Assembly (NCBI RefSeq): GCF_002113025.1 | Contig: NZ_NEJH01000012.1 | Coordinates: 1 to 64,000 of the forward strand | Length of the DNA: 64,000 nt | Reading direction: 5' to 3' | Source: Pseudomonas sp. B28(2017) | GTDB lineage: Bacteria; Pseudomonadota; Gammaproteobacteria; Pseudomonadales; Pseudomonadaceae | In this document: positions 42,761-51,105 of the stretch, piece by piece | Position numbering within the stretch: the first letter of the stretch is position 1 | How the letters are laid out: every line of letters starts with the position of its first letter | Notes under the pieces: model-generated | Seen by the model: the letters and a program-made list of their open reading frames with translations, nothing else | Database searches by the model: none | Told to the model about the DNA's origin: nothing | Made by a program: the position numbers and the translations under genes

Positions 42761-43197
42761 CCCTTCAAACGATGACTGAAGTGTTCCAGCGCCAGGCGAT
42801 AGCCGTGACTGCCAAAACCGGCCATCACCGCCGTCGCAATGGCGGATACGAACGAGTGGTGGCGAAAGGGTTCGCGGGCATGCACGTTGGACAGGTGGAC
42901 TTCAATGACTGGCAGTTCACTGGCGACCAGGGCATCGCGGATGGCGACCGAGGTGTGGGTCCATGCGGCAGGGTTGATGACGATCCCGGCGCAGCGACCG
43001 CGGGCTGCGTGAATCCAGTCGAGCAATTCGCCTTCATGGTTGGTCTGGCGAAACTCCACTGCCAGGCCGAACTCTTCGGCGGCGCGCCCGCACAGGGCCG
43101 AAATGTCTGCCAGGGTTTCGTGGCCGTAGGTCGCCGGTTCACGGGCGCCGAGCAGGTTCAGGTTCGGGCCGTTGAGCACCAGAACGATAGGGGACAT
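42757..43197 (-). CDS. aroQ: Type II 3-dehydroquinate dehydratase
   Basis: The 146-residue enzyme interconverts 3-dehydroquinate and 3-dehydroshikimate. Type II motifs are complete: NGPNLNLLGAREPATYG with Tyr24, INPAAWTHTSVAIRDAL, and EVHLSNVHAREPFRHHS with catalytic His101. Its company (dehydrogenase and quiC) suggests a catabolic paralogue rather than the housekeeping biosynthetic copy. The ATG lies upstream of the coupled dehydrogenase gene. Confidence 0.95.
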   Translation of the reverse strand: MSPIVLVLNGPNLNLLGAREPATYGHETLADISALCGRAAEEFGLAVEFRQTNHEGELLDWIHAARGRCAGIVINPAAWTHTSVAIRDALVASELPVIEVHLSNVHAREPFRHHSFVSAIATAVMAGFGSHGYRLALEHFSHRLKG

Positions 43198-43261
43198 CGG
43201 AATCTCTCCACTTATTATTTTTGGAATCGACCGAGGTTCTCGGCCTGTGGAGATAAATTGT

Positions 43262-43274
43262 ACTAACTGGTTAA
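43262..43274. promoter_or_regulatory. Candidate operator upstream of aroQ
   Basis: ACTAACTGGTTAA repeats the motif found beside quiC (ACTAACTGGATAG). Its core TAAC-TG-GTTA is symmetrical. It lies about 65 bases before the aroQ start. Confidence 0.55.
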
Positions 43275-43337
43275 TTCGGTCAATTGCAGAGAAGGCACGC
43301 TGACGGTTTGTGGGCGATGATCGGACACTTTCGCTGT

Positions 43338-44249
43338 TCAGCGCGGCAAATGCTCCACCAGAAAATCAATGAACGCCCTCAAGCGCAGCGGAACATGGCG
43401 GCTTTGCGGGTAAAGCAGAGTGAATGGCCTTGAGCGTCCGCCATACGGCTTGAGCACTTCCACCAGCGAGCCGTCGGCCAGTTCCTTTTCAACGATAAAC
43501 CGATAAGTCTGAAACAACCCCGCCCCATGTTTGGCCAGGGTCACACCGCCCAGTACATCGTCGGAGCAACTGAGGTTGCCCTCGGCCAGAATCTCCCGTG
43601 GCACGCCTTCATCGTTGAACAGCCAGGCAATGCGCCGGCCGCTGCTGGGCAATTCGTACTGAATGCATTCGTGGTTTTCGAGGTCGTCGAGGGTTTGCGG
43701 AGTGCCGGCCCGTTTCAGGTAATCAGGGCTGGCGATCATCACCAGGGCGGCATCTTCCAACTGTCGGGCGATCAGGCCCGAATCCGGGATGGCTCGCACA
43801 CGAATCGCCATGTCGTAGCCTTCGCCGACGAAATCGATGTTGCGATTGCTGATGTGCGACTCGACCTTCACCGCCGGATAACGCGCCCGAAATTCCGGTA
43901 ACAGCGGCAGGATTCGATGATGCGCGTAGGTGGTCGGAATACTGATGCGCAAGGTACCGGATGGCACTTGCTGCTGGCCCATCACCTCGCGCTGAGCCTC
44001 GACCAGTTGTGCCAGGGCCTGGCGGCACTCCTCGTAATAGCGGCGACCACTGTCGGTCAGCTTCACGCTGCGCGTGGTGCGCGCGAACAGGCGCACCCCC
44101 AGGCGTTCTTCCATGCGCGACACCGAACGGCTCACGGCAGCGGGGGTGACACCTGCCACCAGCGCCGCGGCAGTAAAACTGCCGGCCTCGGCGGCCAGGC
44201 AAAACAGTTCAATGCTGCCCAACTGAAGATCGTCGAATTGTCGCTGCAT
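43338..44249 (-). CDS. LysR-family regulator
   Basis: The 303-residue protein has a LysR helix-turn-helix (FCLAAEAGSFTAAALVAGVTPAAVSRSVSRMEERLGVRLFARTTRSVKLT) and a full effector domain (from about 90: VPSGTLRISIPTTYAHHRILPLLPEF). It belongs to the CrgA-like group. It lies 140 bases upstream of aroQ on the same strand, not divergent, so its target is unclear; the region may already be controlled by the TetR protein. Confidence 0.9.
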   Translation of the reverse strand: MQRQFDDLQLGSIELFCLAAEAGSFTAAALVAGVTPAAVSRSVSRMEERLGVRLFARTTRSVKLTDSGRRYYEECRQALAQLVEAQREVMGQQQVPSGTLRISIPTTYAHHRILPLLPEFRARYPAVKVESHISNRNIDFVGEGYDMAIRVRAIPDSGLIARQLEDAALVMIASPDYLKRAGTPQTLDDLENHECIQYELPSSGRRIAWLFNDEGVPREILAEGNLSCSDDVLGGVTLAKHGAGLFQTYRFIVEKELADGSLVEVLKPYGGRSRPFTLLYPQSRHVPLRLRAFIDFLVEHLPR

Positions 44250-44317
44250 GATTGATTACACCGGGGATCAGATGAAGTAACCGATCCAGTATTTATCAGT
44301 CTTGCGTGCACGAATAC

Positions 44318-44339
44318 AAAAAAACCGTCACGAGGACGG
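44318..44339 (-). terminator. Rho-independent terminator of trmA
   Basis: On the minus strand CCGTC and GACGG form a 5-bp stem with a 5-nt loop, followed by seven T. It lies 24 bases past the trmA stop. Confidence 0.8.
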
Positions 44340-44362
44340 CTTATTTGTGGGTGCGCTTGTAA

Positions 44363-45442
44363 TCAACGCCGGGTCAGCATCACCCCGGACTCCATGTGAT
44401 GGGTCCACGGGAACTGGTCGAACATGGCGCACCGGGTGATGCGGTGGGTGTCGTGCAGTTGGGCGATGTTGGCTGCCAGGGTCTGCGGGTTGCAGGAGAT
44501 GTACAGGATGTTGTCGAAGCGCCGGGTCAGCTCGCAGGTGTCCGGGTCCATGCCGGCGCGGGGCGGGTCGACGAACACGCTGCCGAACTCGTAGCTCTTG
44601 AGGTCGATGCCGTGCAGGCGGCGAAACGGACGCACTTCGTTCAGGGCTTCGGTCAGTTCTTCGGCGGACAAACGCACCAGGGTGACGTTATCCACCGCGT
44701 TTTCGCTGAGATTGCTCAGCGCCGCGTTGACCGAGGTCTTGCTGATTTCGGTGGCCAGCACTTTGCGTACGCGGGTGGCGAGCGGAAGGGTGAAGTTGCC
44801 GTTGCCGCAATACAGCTCCAGCAAATCGTCGGAGCGATCGCCAAGCGCATCGTATGCCCAGTTGAGCATCTTCTGGTTCACCGTGCCGTTGGGCTGGGTG
44901 AACGCGCCCTCTGGCTGGCGGAAGCTGAAGGTGCGGCCGCCGACGTCCAGCTGTTCGACGACGTAATCATGACCGATGACTTCGCGCTTGCCCTTGGAGC
45001 GGCCGATGATGCTGACGTTCAGGTCCGCGGCCAGTTTCGAGGCCGCCAGGTGCCAGTGCTCGTCCAGCGGGCGGTGATAGCACAAGGTGATCATCGCGTC
45101 ACCGGCCAGCGTGGTCAGGAACTCCACCTGGAACAGCTTGTGGCTCAGGGCCGCGCTGGCTTTCCATGCAGCCTTGAGTTGCGGCATCAACTGGTTGATG
45201 CGCAGGCTGGCAATCGGGAACTCTTCGATCAGGATTGGCGTGCGTTTGTCTTCCTGGGAAAACATTGCGTAATGACGCTCGCCGGCCTCGCGCCACAGGC
45301 GGAACTCGGCGCGCAGGCGGAAGTTTTTCAGCGGCGAATCGAAAACAGCTGGCTCGGGTGCATCGAACGGGGCCAGCAGGTCACGCAAACGCGTGACCTT
45401 TTCTTCGAGCTGAACGGCATAGGCCTGGGAATCAAAAGTCAT
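44363..45442 (-). CDS. trmA: tRNA (uracil-5-)-methyltransferase TrmA
   Basis: The 359-residue enzyme methylates U54 of the tRNA T-loop. The SAM motif is LLELYCGNGNFTLPLA (about 208-223), the catalytic cysteine is in ILYISCNPQTLAANI, and the DPPRAGMDPDT motif is complete. There is no N-terminal TRAM domain, as in true TrmA. Its ATG overlaps the purine permease stop by four bases (ATGA), coupling it to that gene. Confidence 0.96.
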   Translation of the reverse strand: MTFDSQAYAVQLEEKVTRLRDLLAPFDAPEPAVFDSPLKNFRLRAEFRLWREAGERHYAMFSQEDKRTPILIEEFPIASLRINQLMPQLKAAWKASAALSHKLFQVEFLTTLAGDAMITLCYHRPLDEHWHLAASKLAADLNVSIIGRSKGKREVIGHDYVVEQLDVGGRTFSFRQPEGAFTQPNGTVNQKMLNWAYDALGDRSDDLLELYCGNGNFTLPLATRVRKVLATEISKTSVNAALSNLSENAVDNVTLVRLSAEELTEALNEVRPFRRLHGIDLKSYEFGSVFVDPPRAGMDPDTCELTRRFDNILYISCNPQTLAANIAQLHDTHRITRCAMFDQFPWTHHMESGVMLTRR

Positions 45443-46734
45443 GCGTTGAACCAACCCAGCTTGATCACGAACAGTATCGACAGGATCACCAGCGCCGGGT
45501 TCAGCTCACGGCCGCGACCGGACATCAGCTTGATGGCGGTCCAGGAAATGAAACCGAAGGCGATGCCATTGGCGATGGAGTAAGTGAATGGCATTGCCAG
45601 CGCGGTGATCACCACAGGCGCGGCAACAGTGATGTCGTCCCAGTCTATTTCGGCCAGGCCGGATGTCATCAGCACGGCGACGAACAGCAGGGCCGGTGCG
45701 GTGGCGAAGGCTGGAACGCTGGCGGCCAATGGCGAGAAGAACAGCGCCAGCAGGAACAGGACCGCCACCACAATGGCGGTCAGGCCGGTGCGGCCACCGG
45801 CACTCACACCGGCGGCGGATTCGATGTAGCTGGTGGTGGTCGAGGTACCCAGCAGCGAACCGGCCATGGCCGCGGTGCTGTCGGCGATCAGGGCGCGGCC
45901 CATTTTCGGCATGTGGCCGTCTTTGCGCATCAATCCGGCGCGCTTGGCCACACCGATCAAAGTACCGGAGTTATCGAACAGGTCGACGAACAGGAACGCA
46001 AAAATCACGCTGACCAGACCGATGTCCAGTGCACCCTTGATGTCCAGTTGCAGGAAGGTCGGGGCCAGCGATGGTGGCATCGACATCACGCCGCCGAACG
46101 GGGTGAAGCCCATCACGATGGAAACGATGGTCACCACCAGAATGCCGATCAGCACCGCACCGCGCACGGCAAGGGCTTCAAGTGCGACGATCAGGGCAAA
46201 ACCGAGGGTGGCGAGGATCGGCGCCGGTTGTTTCAGGTCACCGAGGCCGACCATGGTCGCCGGGTTGCTCACCACGATACCGGCGTTGTGCAGGGCGATC
46301 AGCGCGAGGAACAGGCCGATGCCGGCAGCGATCGCCGAGCGCAGCGGCAGCGGGATGCTGTTGATGATCCATTCACGGATGCGGAAGATCGACAGCAGGA
46401 AGAAACACACCGCCGAGATGAACACCGCGCCGAGCGCCACTTGCCAGGTATGGCCCATGTGCAGGACCACGGTGTAGGTAAAGAAGGCGTTCAAGCCCAT
46501 GCCCGGTGCGAGGGCGATCGGGTAGTTGGCGATCAGGCCCATGGTCGTCGAGCCGATGGCAGCTGCCAGGCAGGTGGCGACAAACACCGCGCCCTTGTCC
46601 ATGCCAGTCTCGCCGAGGATGCTCGGGTTGACGAACAGAATGTAGGCCATGGCCAAAAAGGTCGTGACGCCCGCCAGAATCTCGGTCCGCACGTTGGTGT
46701 TGTGTGCCTTGAGTTGAAACAGCCTTTCCAGCAT
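45439..46734 (-). CDS. NCS2-family purine permease (AzgA type)
   Basis: The 431-residue inner-membrane protein is a nucleobase:proton symporter of the adenine/guanine/hypoxanthine branch. It has about fourteen helices and the AzgA signatures TEILAGVTTFLAMAYILFVNP (N-terminus), PIALAPGMGLNAFFTYTVV, and SVIFAFLFVDLFDNSGTLIGVA with TSTTTSYIESAAGVSAGGRTG. It is upstream of trmA in an overlapping unit. Adenine deaminase 11 kb away may use the same imported bases. Confidence 0.93.
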   Translation of the reverse strand: MLERLFQLKAHNTNVRTEILAGVTTFLAMAYILFVNPSILGETGMDKGAVFVATCLAAAIGSTTMGLIANYPIALAPGMGLNAFFTYTVVLHMGHTWQVALGAVFISAVCFFLLSIFRIREWIINSIPLPLRSAIAAGIGLFLALIALHNAGIVVSNPATMVGLGDLKQPAPILATLGFALIVALEALAVRGAVLIGILVVTIVSIVMGFTPFGGVMSMPPSLAPTFLQLDIKGALDIGLVSVIFAFLFVDLFDNSGTLIGVAKRAGLMRKDGHMPKMGRALIADSTAAMAGSLLGTSTTTSYIESAAGVSAGGRTGLTAIVVAVLFLLALFFSPLAASVPAFATAPALLFVAVLMTSGLAEIDWDDITVAAPVVITALAMPFTYSIANGIAFGFISWTAIKLMSGRGRELNPALVILSILFVIKLGWFNA

Positions 46735-46956
46735 GTCTGCTCCCCGTGGCGCGCCGGGCGCCGTGAATGTATCGACCTCAACAGCAAAGCACAGACAGCA
46801 GAACGCGCCTGGAAATTACTGTGGGCCGGAAAAAGCCGCGCATCATACCAGTAGCTTGGGAATATGGCTGCTTATGGCGGTGATCGTCGTCGATGTTTTG
46901 CGACAAGGCCAAGTGCGCCATACTGCGCGCTGTTTTTTGGGGTGGATGGGTCCTGC

Positions 46957-47403
46957 ATGAAAAAGCGTCTGGTTGCCGCCTTCGGAGTATGGATGGCGTT
47001 GTTTGTCGGGGCTCAAACGGCCGTGGCCGCCTCGGCTGCGCCATTGACGCAATTGAAAGTACTCAAGGTCGCGTCGCCGTCCTGTGGAATCGAGAACATC
47101 GACGAAGGGCAAACCCGGACCCGCTGCGATCACAATGGCCCGAACATCACGGTGTACGTGCTGGAAGTGGGTTATGGACGCGAGGCCCATGTCACTCTGG
47201 ACGGTTTCGAAGTGAACGGCACCCGCACACCGGTCTGCGCGTTCAAGAACGGTAACCTGACCAGTTGCACCCCCGGGGAAAAAACCGTCGGTTATTTGTA
47301 TGCCCTCGATCTGGCGGGCAAGCAGGAAGGCACGCTGACCTTCAGCAATACCTCGATCAACGCGCCCGGCAATACGATGTCGACGCAGCTTTATATCCAG
47401 TAA
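46957..47403 (+). CDS. Secreted protein of unknown function
   Basis: The 148-residue protein has a signal peptide (LVAAFGVWMALFVGAQTAVAA). The mature part has an even beta-strand pattern (LTQLKVLKVASPSCGIENI, GPNITVYVLEVGYGREAHVTLDGFEVNGTRTPVCAF) and three cysteines likely to pair. It may fit DUF4879 (YolA-like), but I am not sure of this. The ribosome site is weak. It is divergent from the purine permease and 68 bases before a DJ-1-like gene. Confidence 0.75.
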   Translation: MKKRLVAAFGVWMALFVGAQTAVAASAAPLTQLKVLKVASPSCGIENIDEGQTRTRCDHNGPNITVYVLEVGYGREAHVTLDGFEVNGTRTPVCAFKNGNLTSCTPGEKTVGYLYALDLAGKQEGTLTFSNTSINAPGNTMSTQLYIQ

Positions 47404-47471
47404 GTTCACGTATCGAACAAGGGTCAGGAAAGCTGACTACGCTTAAAGGATCATTCCGTGGACAGTACCCG

Positions 47472-48023
47472 ATGACCTTTAGAGCCTTGATTGCCCTCGC
47501 CGAGGGCAGCGACGACCTGCAAACCGTGACCCTGATCGATGCACTGCGCCGCGCCAGAATAGAAGTGGTGGTGGCCAGTATCGAAGGGCGGCGCATGCTC
47601 ACCTGCGCCCGCGGTACTCGCCTGACGTCCGATGCGATGCTGGTGGACTTGCTGGCGCAGCCCTTCGACCTGATCGCCTTGCCGGGTGGTGCGGTGGGTT
47701 CGCAGCACCTGGCGGCACACCAACCCCTGCAACAATTGATCAAGGATCAGGCGGCAGCCGGTCGCTTGTTCGCCGGCATCGCCGAAGCGCCCGCCGTGGC
47801 GCTGCAGGCCTTTGGCGTATTGCGTCAACGGCGCATGACCTGCCTGCCCTCGACCAGCCATCAACTGTCGGGCTGCACCTTCGTCGATCAGCCGGTGGTG
47901 GTCGACGGCAATTGCATCACCGCCCAGGGCTCAGGCGCCGCTTTGGCGTTTGCCCTGACCCTGGTGGAGCAACTCTGCGGCAAAGCCATGCGTACGACGG
48001 TGGCGGGGGAGTTGTTGGTTTAG
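47472..48023 (+). CDS. DJ-1/PfpI-family protein lacking the nucleophile cysteine
   Basis: The 183-residue protein has the YajL/DJ-1 fold: ALIALAEGSDDLQTVTLIDALRRARIEVVVAS (with the conserved Glu11), LIALPGGAVGSQHLA, and a nucleophile-elbow region GRLFAGIAEAPAVAL. In YajL and DJ-1 the elbow reads (A/G)ICAAP; here it is GIAEAP, so Ala104 replaces the reactive cysteine. Other cysteines are elsewhere. The protein may be a non-catalytic paralogue. The start is chosen by similarity; the ribosome site is poor. Confidence 0.85.
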   Translation: MTFRALIALAEGSDDLQTVTLIDALRRARIEVVVASIEGRRMLTCARGTRLTSDAMLVDLLAQPFDLIALPGGAVGSQHLAAHQPLQQLIKDQAAAGRLFAGIAEAPAVALQAFGVLRQRRMTCLPSTSHQLSGCTFVDQPVVVDGNCITAQGSGAALAFALTLVEQLCGKAMRTTVAGELLV

Positions 48024-48029
48024 ATAACT

Positions 48030-49280
48030 TCAGGCTTTTGCTTCTCCCTTCTCTTCATCTTTAGCCACGTGCATGCGATCGCGGCTGGCCAGTGTCGGGA
48101 ACAGCTTGACCCACACTCCGGTCACCACCAGTGTGCCGATCCCGCCCATGACCACGGCTGGCACGGTGCCAAACCAATGGGCAGTCAGGCCCGATTCGAA
48201 TTCACCCAGCTGGTTCGAAGCGCCAATGAACAAACCGTTCACGGCACTGACCCGGCCGCGCATTTCGTCCGGGGTTTCCAGTTGAACGAACGAGGCGCGG
48301 ATCACCATGCTGATCATGTCCGCCGCGCCCAACACCACCAACACCGCCAGGGAAAACCAGAACGAGGTCGACAGGCCGAAGGCGATGGTTGCCACGCCGA
48401 AGATGCCCACGGCGGTGAACATCACCCGCCCGACATTGCGTTCCACGGCAAACCGCGCCAGGCACAGTGACATCAGCAGCGCACCCACTGCCGGTGCCGA
48501 GCGCAAAAGGCCCAGCCCCCATGGGCCGGTCAGAAGAATGTCCTTGGCGAACACCGGCAGCAACGCTGTCGCACCGCCCAATAGCACCGCGAACAGATCG
48601 AGGGAGATCGCCCCGAGAATGTCCGGACGACTGCGGATGAAGCGAATGCCCGCCAGCAGCGAATCCAGAGTGGCCTTGCCCTTGTTCAGCGGGGTTTGCC
48701 GGGCTGGCAGGTTGAGCATCAGCGAACAGGCGATGACATACAGCAGCACCGTCGGGCCATACACCCAGACGCTGCCGAAGGCGTAGAGCAAGCCGCCGAG
48801 GGCAGGGGCGACGATAGTTGCCGATTGCTGGGCCGATTGCGCGGCGGCCACGGCACGGGGAAACAGTGCGCTGGGCACGATGCTGGGCAGCAGGGCCTGG
48901 GTGGTCGGCATTTCAAAGGAGCGAGCGGCACCGAGCAGGAAGGCCAGGATGAAGATCATTTCCCGGGTGACATGGTCGGTCGCGCTGCCGATGGCCAGTG
49001 ACAGGGCGATCAGTGCCTGCAAGGACTGGCAGATCGCCGCAACCTTGCGCCGGTCATAGCGGTCGGCGACGTGCCCTGTGTGCAGCATGAACAGCACGCG
49101 CGGGGCGAACTCGACCAGGCCGACCAGGCCCAGGTCAAGCACGTTGCCGGTCAATTGATACAGGTTCCAGCCGATGGCCACGGTGAGCATCTGGAAGCCG
49201 CTGGCGGTGAATATCCGGGCCAGCCAGAACGCGAGAAAAGGGCGATGGTGACGTAACAGCAAGGGCTCTTGGCTGGGCAT
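48030..49280 (-). CDS. MFS exporter of the DHA3 (EntS-like) type
   Basis: The 416-residue protein has twelve helices and the DHA3 landmarks: PFLAFWLARIFTASGFQMLTVAIGWNLYQLTGN at the N-terminus and VADRYDRRKVAAICQSLQALIAL in loop 2-3. Relatives export siderophores or macrolides. It converges on the DJ-1-like gene with seven bases between stops. No siderophore genes are adjacent, so the substrate is unknown. Confidence 0.88.
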   Translation of the reverse strand: MPSQEPLLLRHHRPFLAFWLARIFTASGFQMLTVAIGWNLYQLTGNVLDLGLVGLVEFAPRVLFMLHTGHVADRYDRRKVAAICQSLQALIALSLAIGSATDHVTREMIFILAFLLGAARSFEMPTTQALLPSIVPSALFPRAVAAAQSAQQSATIVAPALGGLLYAFGSVWVYGPTVLLYVIACSLMLNLPARQTPLNKGKATLDSLLAGIRFIRSRPDILGAISLDLFAVLLGGATALLPVFAKDILLTGPWGLGLLRSAPAVGALLMSLCLARFAVERNVGRVMFTAVGIFGVATIAFGLSTSFWFSLAVLVVLGAADMISMVIRASFVQLETPDEMRGRVSAVNGLFIGASNQLGEFESGLTAHWFGTVPAVVMGGIGTLVVTGVWVKLFPTLASRDRMHVAKDEEKGEAKA

Positions 49281-49665
49281 CTGCGGGAAAATCTGGGGGA
49301 GGGGAGCGGCGAGATTATCACCAACCTGTAACGGGAAGTTGCCATAACAAAAAATTTAGTTAGCTAGATACCTATCTTGAGAACACAGGGAATGTGTTGC
49401 AGCAGATAACAAAAGCCATGAGGCAACTTGTCACGCGGCAAAAGACCACGCGGGTTATCCCCGAAAATGGGACTACTCTTTCAACGTTGATTGATCCAGA
49501 TCAAAACCCGCAAAAGGAATTGATCCGGCGGCCGCCAGGCCAGACTCCCTGCGTTGTGATGCGTGCAAAAAAAGAACAAACAGAGATTCGCCACACTCCA
49601 AACCCGTGGGGGCCGTGGGTGCAGGCTTCCAGCCAGCAGCCGTACTACCTGACAGAGGAAGACTT
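49281..49665. promoter_or_regulatory. Promoter region of cioAB
   Basis: This 385-bp region holds the divergent MFS and cioAB promoters. Apart from the perfect Anr box (annotated separately) I see no other clear dyad. An open frame through it (49394-49678) has no ribosome site and overlaps the cioA start, so it is not counted as a gene. Confidence 0.6.
49491..49504 (+). promoter_or_regulatory. Perfect Anr/FNR box upstream of cioA
   Basis: TTGATCCAGATCAA exactly matches the TTGAT-N4-ATCAA consensus of the oxygen sensor Anr. It lies 162 bases before the cioA start, leaving room for a downstream promoter and a long leader. Whether it activates or represses depends on where transcription starts. 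Confidence 0.85.
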
Positions 49666-51102
49666 ATGTTCGGTTTAGAGGCACTTGATCTCGCCCGAAT
49701 TCAGTTCGCGTTCACCATCTCGTTCCACATCCTGTTTCCGGCCATCACCATCGGCCTGGCGAGTTACCTGGCGGTACTCGAAGGCCTCTGGCTGAAAACC
49801 CATAACGACACCTACCGTGACCTCTACCATTTCTGGTCGAAGATCTTTGCCGTCAACTTCGGCATGGGGGTGGTTTCCGGTCTGGTAATGGCCTATCAGT
49901 TCGGCACCAACTGGAGCCGCTTCTCGGACTTCGCGGGTTCCGTGACCGGGCCGTTGCTGACCTATGAAGTGCTTACGGCGTTCTTCCTCGAGGCCGGGTT
50001 CCTCGGCGTCATGCTGTTTGGCTGGAACAAGGTCGGGCGTGGCCTGCACTTCTTCGCCACCGTGATGGTCGCTATCGGTACGCTGATCTCGACCTTCTGG
50101 ATTCTCGCCTCCAACAGCTGGATGCAGACCCCGCAGGGCTTCGAGATCGTCAACGGTCAGGTCATCCCCACCGACTGGCTGGCGATTATCTTCAACCCCT
50201 CGTTCCCCTATCGCCTGATGCACATGGCCACGGCGGCGTTTGTTGCCACGGCCTTCTTCGTCGGTTCCTCCGCGGCCTGGCATTTGCTGCGCGGCAAGGA
50301 CAACCCGGCGATCCGCAAAATGCTCTCGATGGCGATGTGGATGGCATTGATCGTGGCGCCGATCCAGGCGGTCATCGGTGACTTCCACGGCCTCAACACG
50401 CTGGAGCATCAGCCGGCGAAAATTGCCGCGATCGAGGGGCACTGGGAAAACAAAGGCAACGAGGCGACCCCGTTGATCCTGTTCGGCTGGCCGGACATGA
50501 AGGAGGAAAAAACCAGGTTCGCCGTCGAAATCCCGTACCTGGGTAGCCTGATCCTCACGCATTCCCTGGACAAGCAAGTACCGGCGCTCAAGGAGTTCCC
50601 ACCCGAAGACCGGCCAAACTCGACCATTGTGTTCTGGTCGTTCCGGATCATGGTGGGCCTGGGCTTCCTGATGATCTTCACCGGGCTGTGGAGCCTGTGG
50701 CTACGCAAGCGTGACACCCTGTACACCTCGCGGCCGTTCCTGTACCTGGCGTTGTGGATGGGGCCGTCAGGCCTGATCGCGCTCCTCGCCGGCTGGTTCA
50801 CCACGGAAATCGGCCGTCAGCCGTGGGTGGTCTACGGCCTGATGCGTACGGCGGATGCGTCGTCCAACCATAGCTTCATGCAGTTGAGCATCACCCTGAT
50901 CCTGTTTGTCGTGGTTTATTTCGCGCTGTTTGGCGCCGGTCTTGGCTACATGATGCGCCTGGTGCGCAAGGGGCCGAAGATCGACGAAGGCAAGGAAACC
51001 AACGACGGCGGCCCCGGCCAGAAACGCACACCGGCCCGTCCGTTGTCCGCAGCCGACGACGATCACGCCGATGCCGACCACAGCCTGACCAAGGAGATTT
51101 GA
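49666..51102 (+). CDS. cioA: Cyanide-insensitive quinol oxidase subunit I
   Basis: The 478-residue subunit of a bd-type quinol oxidase. It has the haem-ligand region (ARIQFAFTISFHILFPAITIGLASYL), the HMATAAFVATAFFVGSSAAWHL helix with a second ligand, and the family motif GWFTTEIGRQPW. The Q-loop is short, as in CioA rather than E. coli CydA. The C-terminus has a charged tail. I start at MFGLEALDLAR with AGAGGAAG upstream. cioB follows after three bases. Confidence 0.95.
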   Translation: MFGLEALDLARIQFAFTISFHILFPAITIGLASYLAVLEGLWLKTHNDTYRDLYHFWSKIFAVNFGMGVVSGLVMAYQFGTNWSRFSDFAGSVTGPLLTYEVLTAFFLEAGFLGVMLFGWNKVGRGLHFFATVMVAIGTLISTFWILASNSWMQTPQGFEIVNGQVIPTDWLAIIFNPSFPYRLMHMATAAFVATAFFVGSSAAWHLLRGKDNPAIRKMLSMAMWMALIVAPIQAVIGDFHGLNTLEHQPAKIAAIEGHWENKGNEATPLILFGWPDMKEEKTRFAVEIPYLGSLILTHSLDKQVPALKEFPPEDRPNSTIVFWSFRIMVGLGFLMIFTGLWSLWLRKRDTLYTSRPFLYLALWMGPSGLIALLAGWFTTEIGRQPWVVYGLMRTADASSNHSFMQLSITLILFVVVYFALFGAGLGYMMRLVRKGPKIDEGKETNDGGPGQKRTPARPLSAADDDHADADHSLTKEI

Positions 51103-51105
51103 ATC

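Noticed and set aside
46864..46956. Upstream extension of the secreted protein gene
   Set aside because: The signal peptide begins at the ATG at 46957; the extension would bury it and has no ribosome site.
49394..49678. A 94-codon frame upstream of cioA
   Set aside because: It has no ribosome site, crosses the Anr box and overlaps the cioA start; it is better explained as control region.
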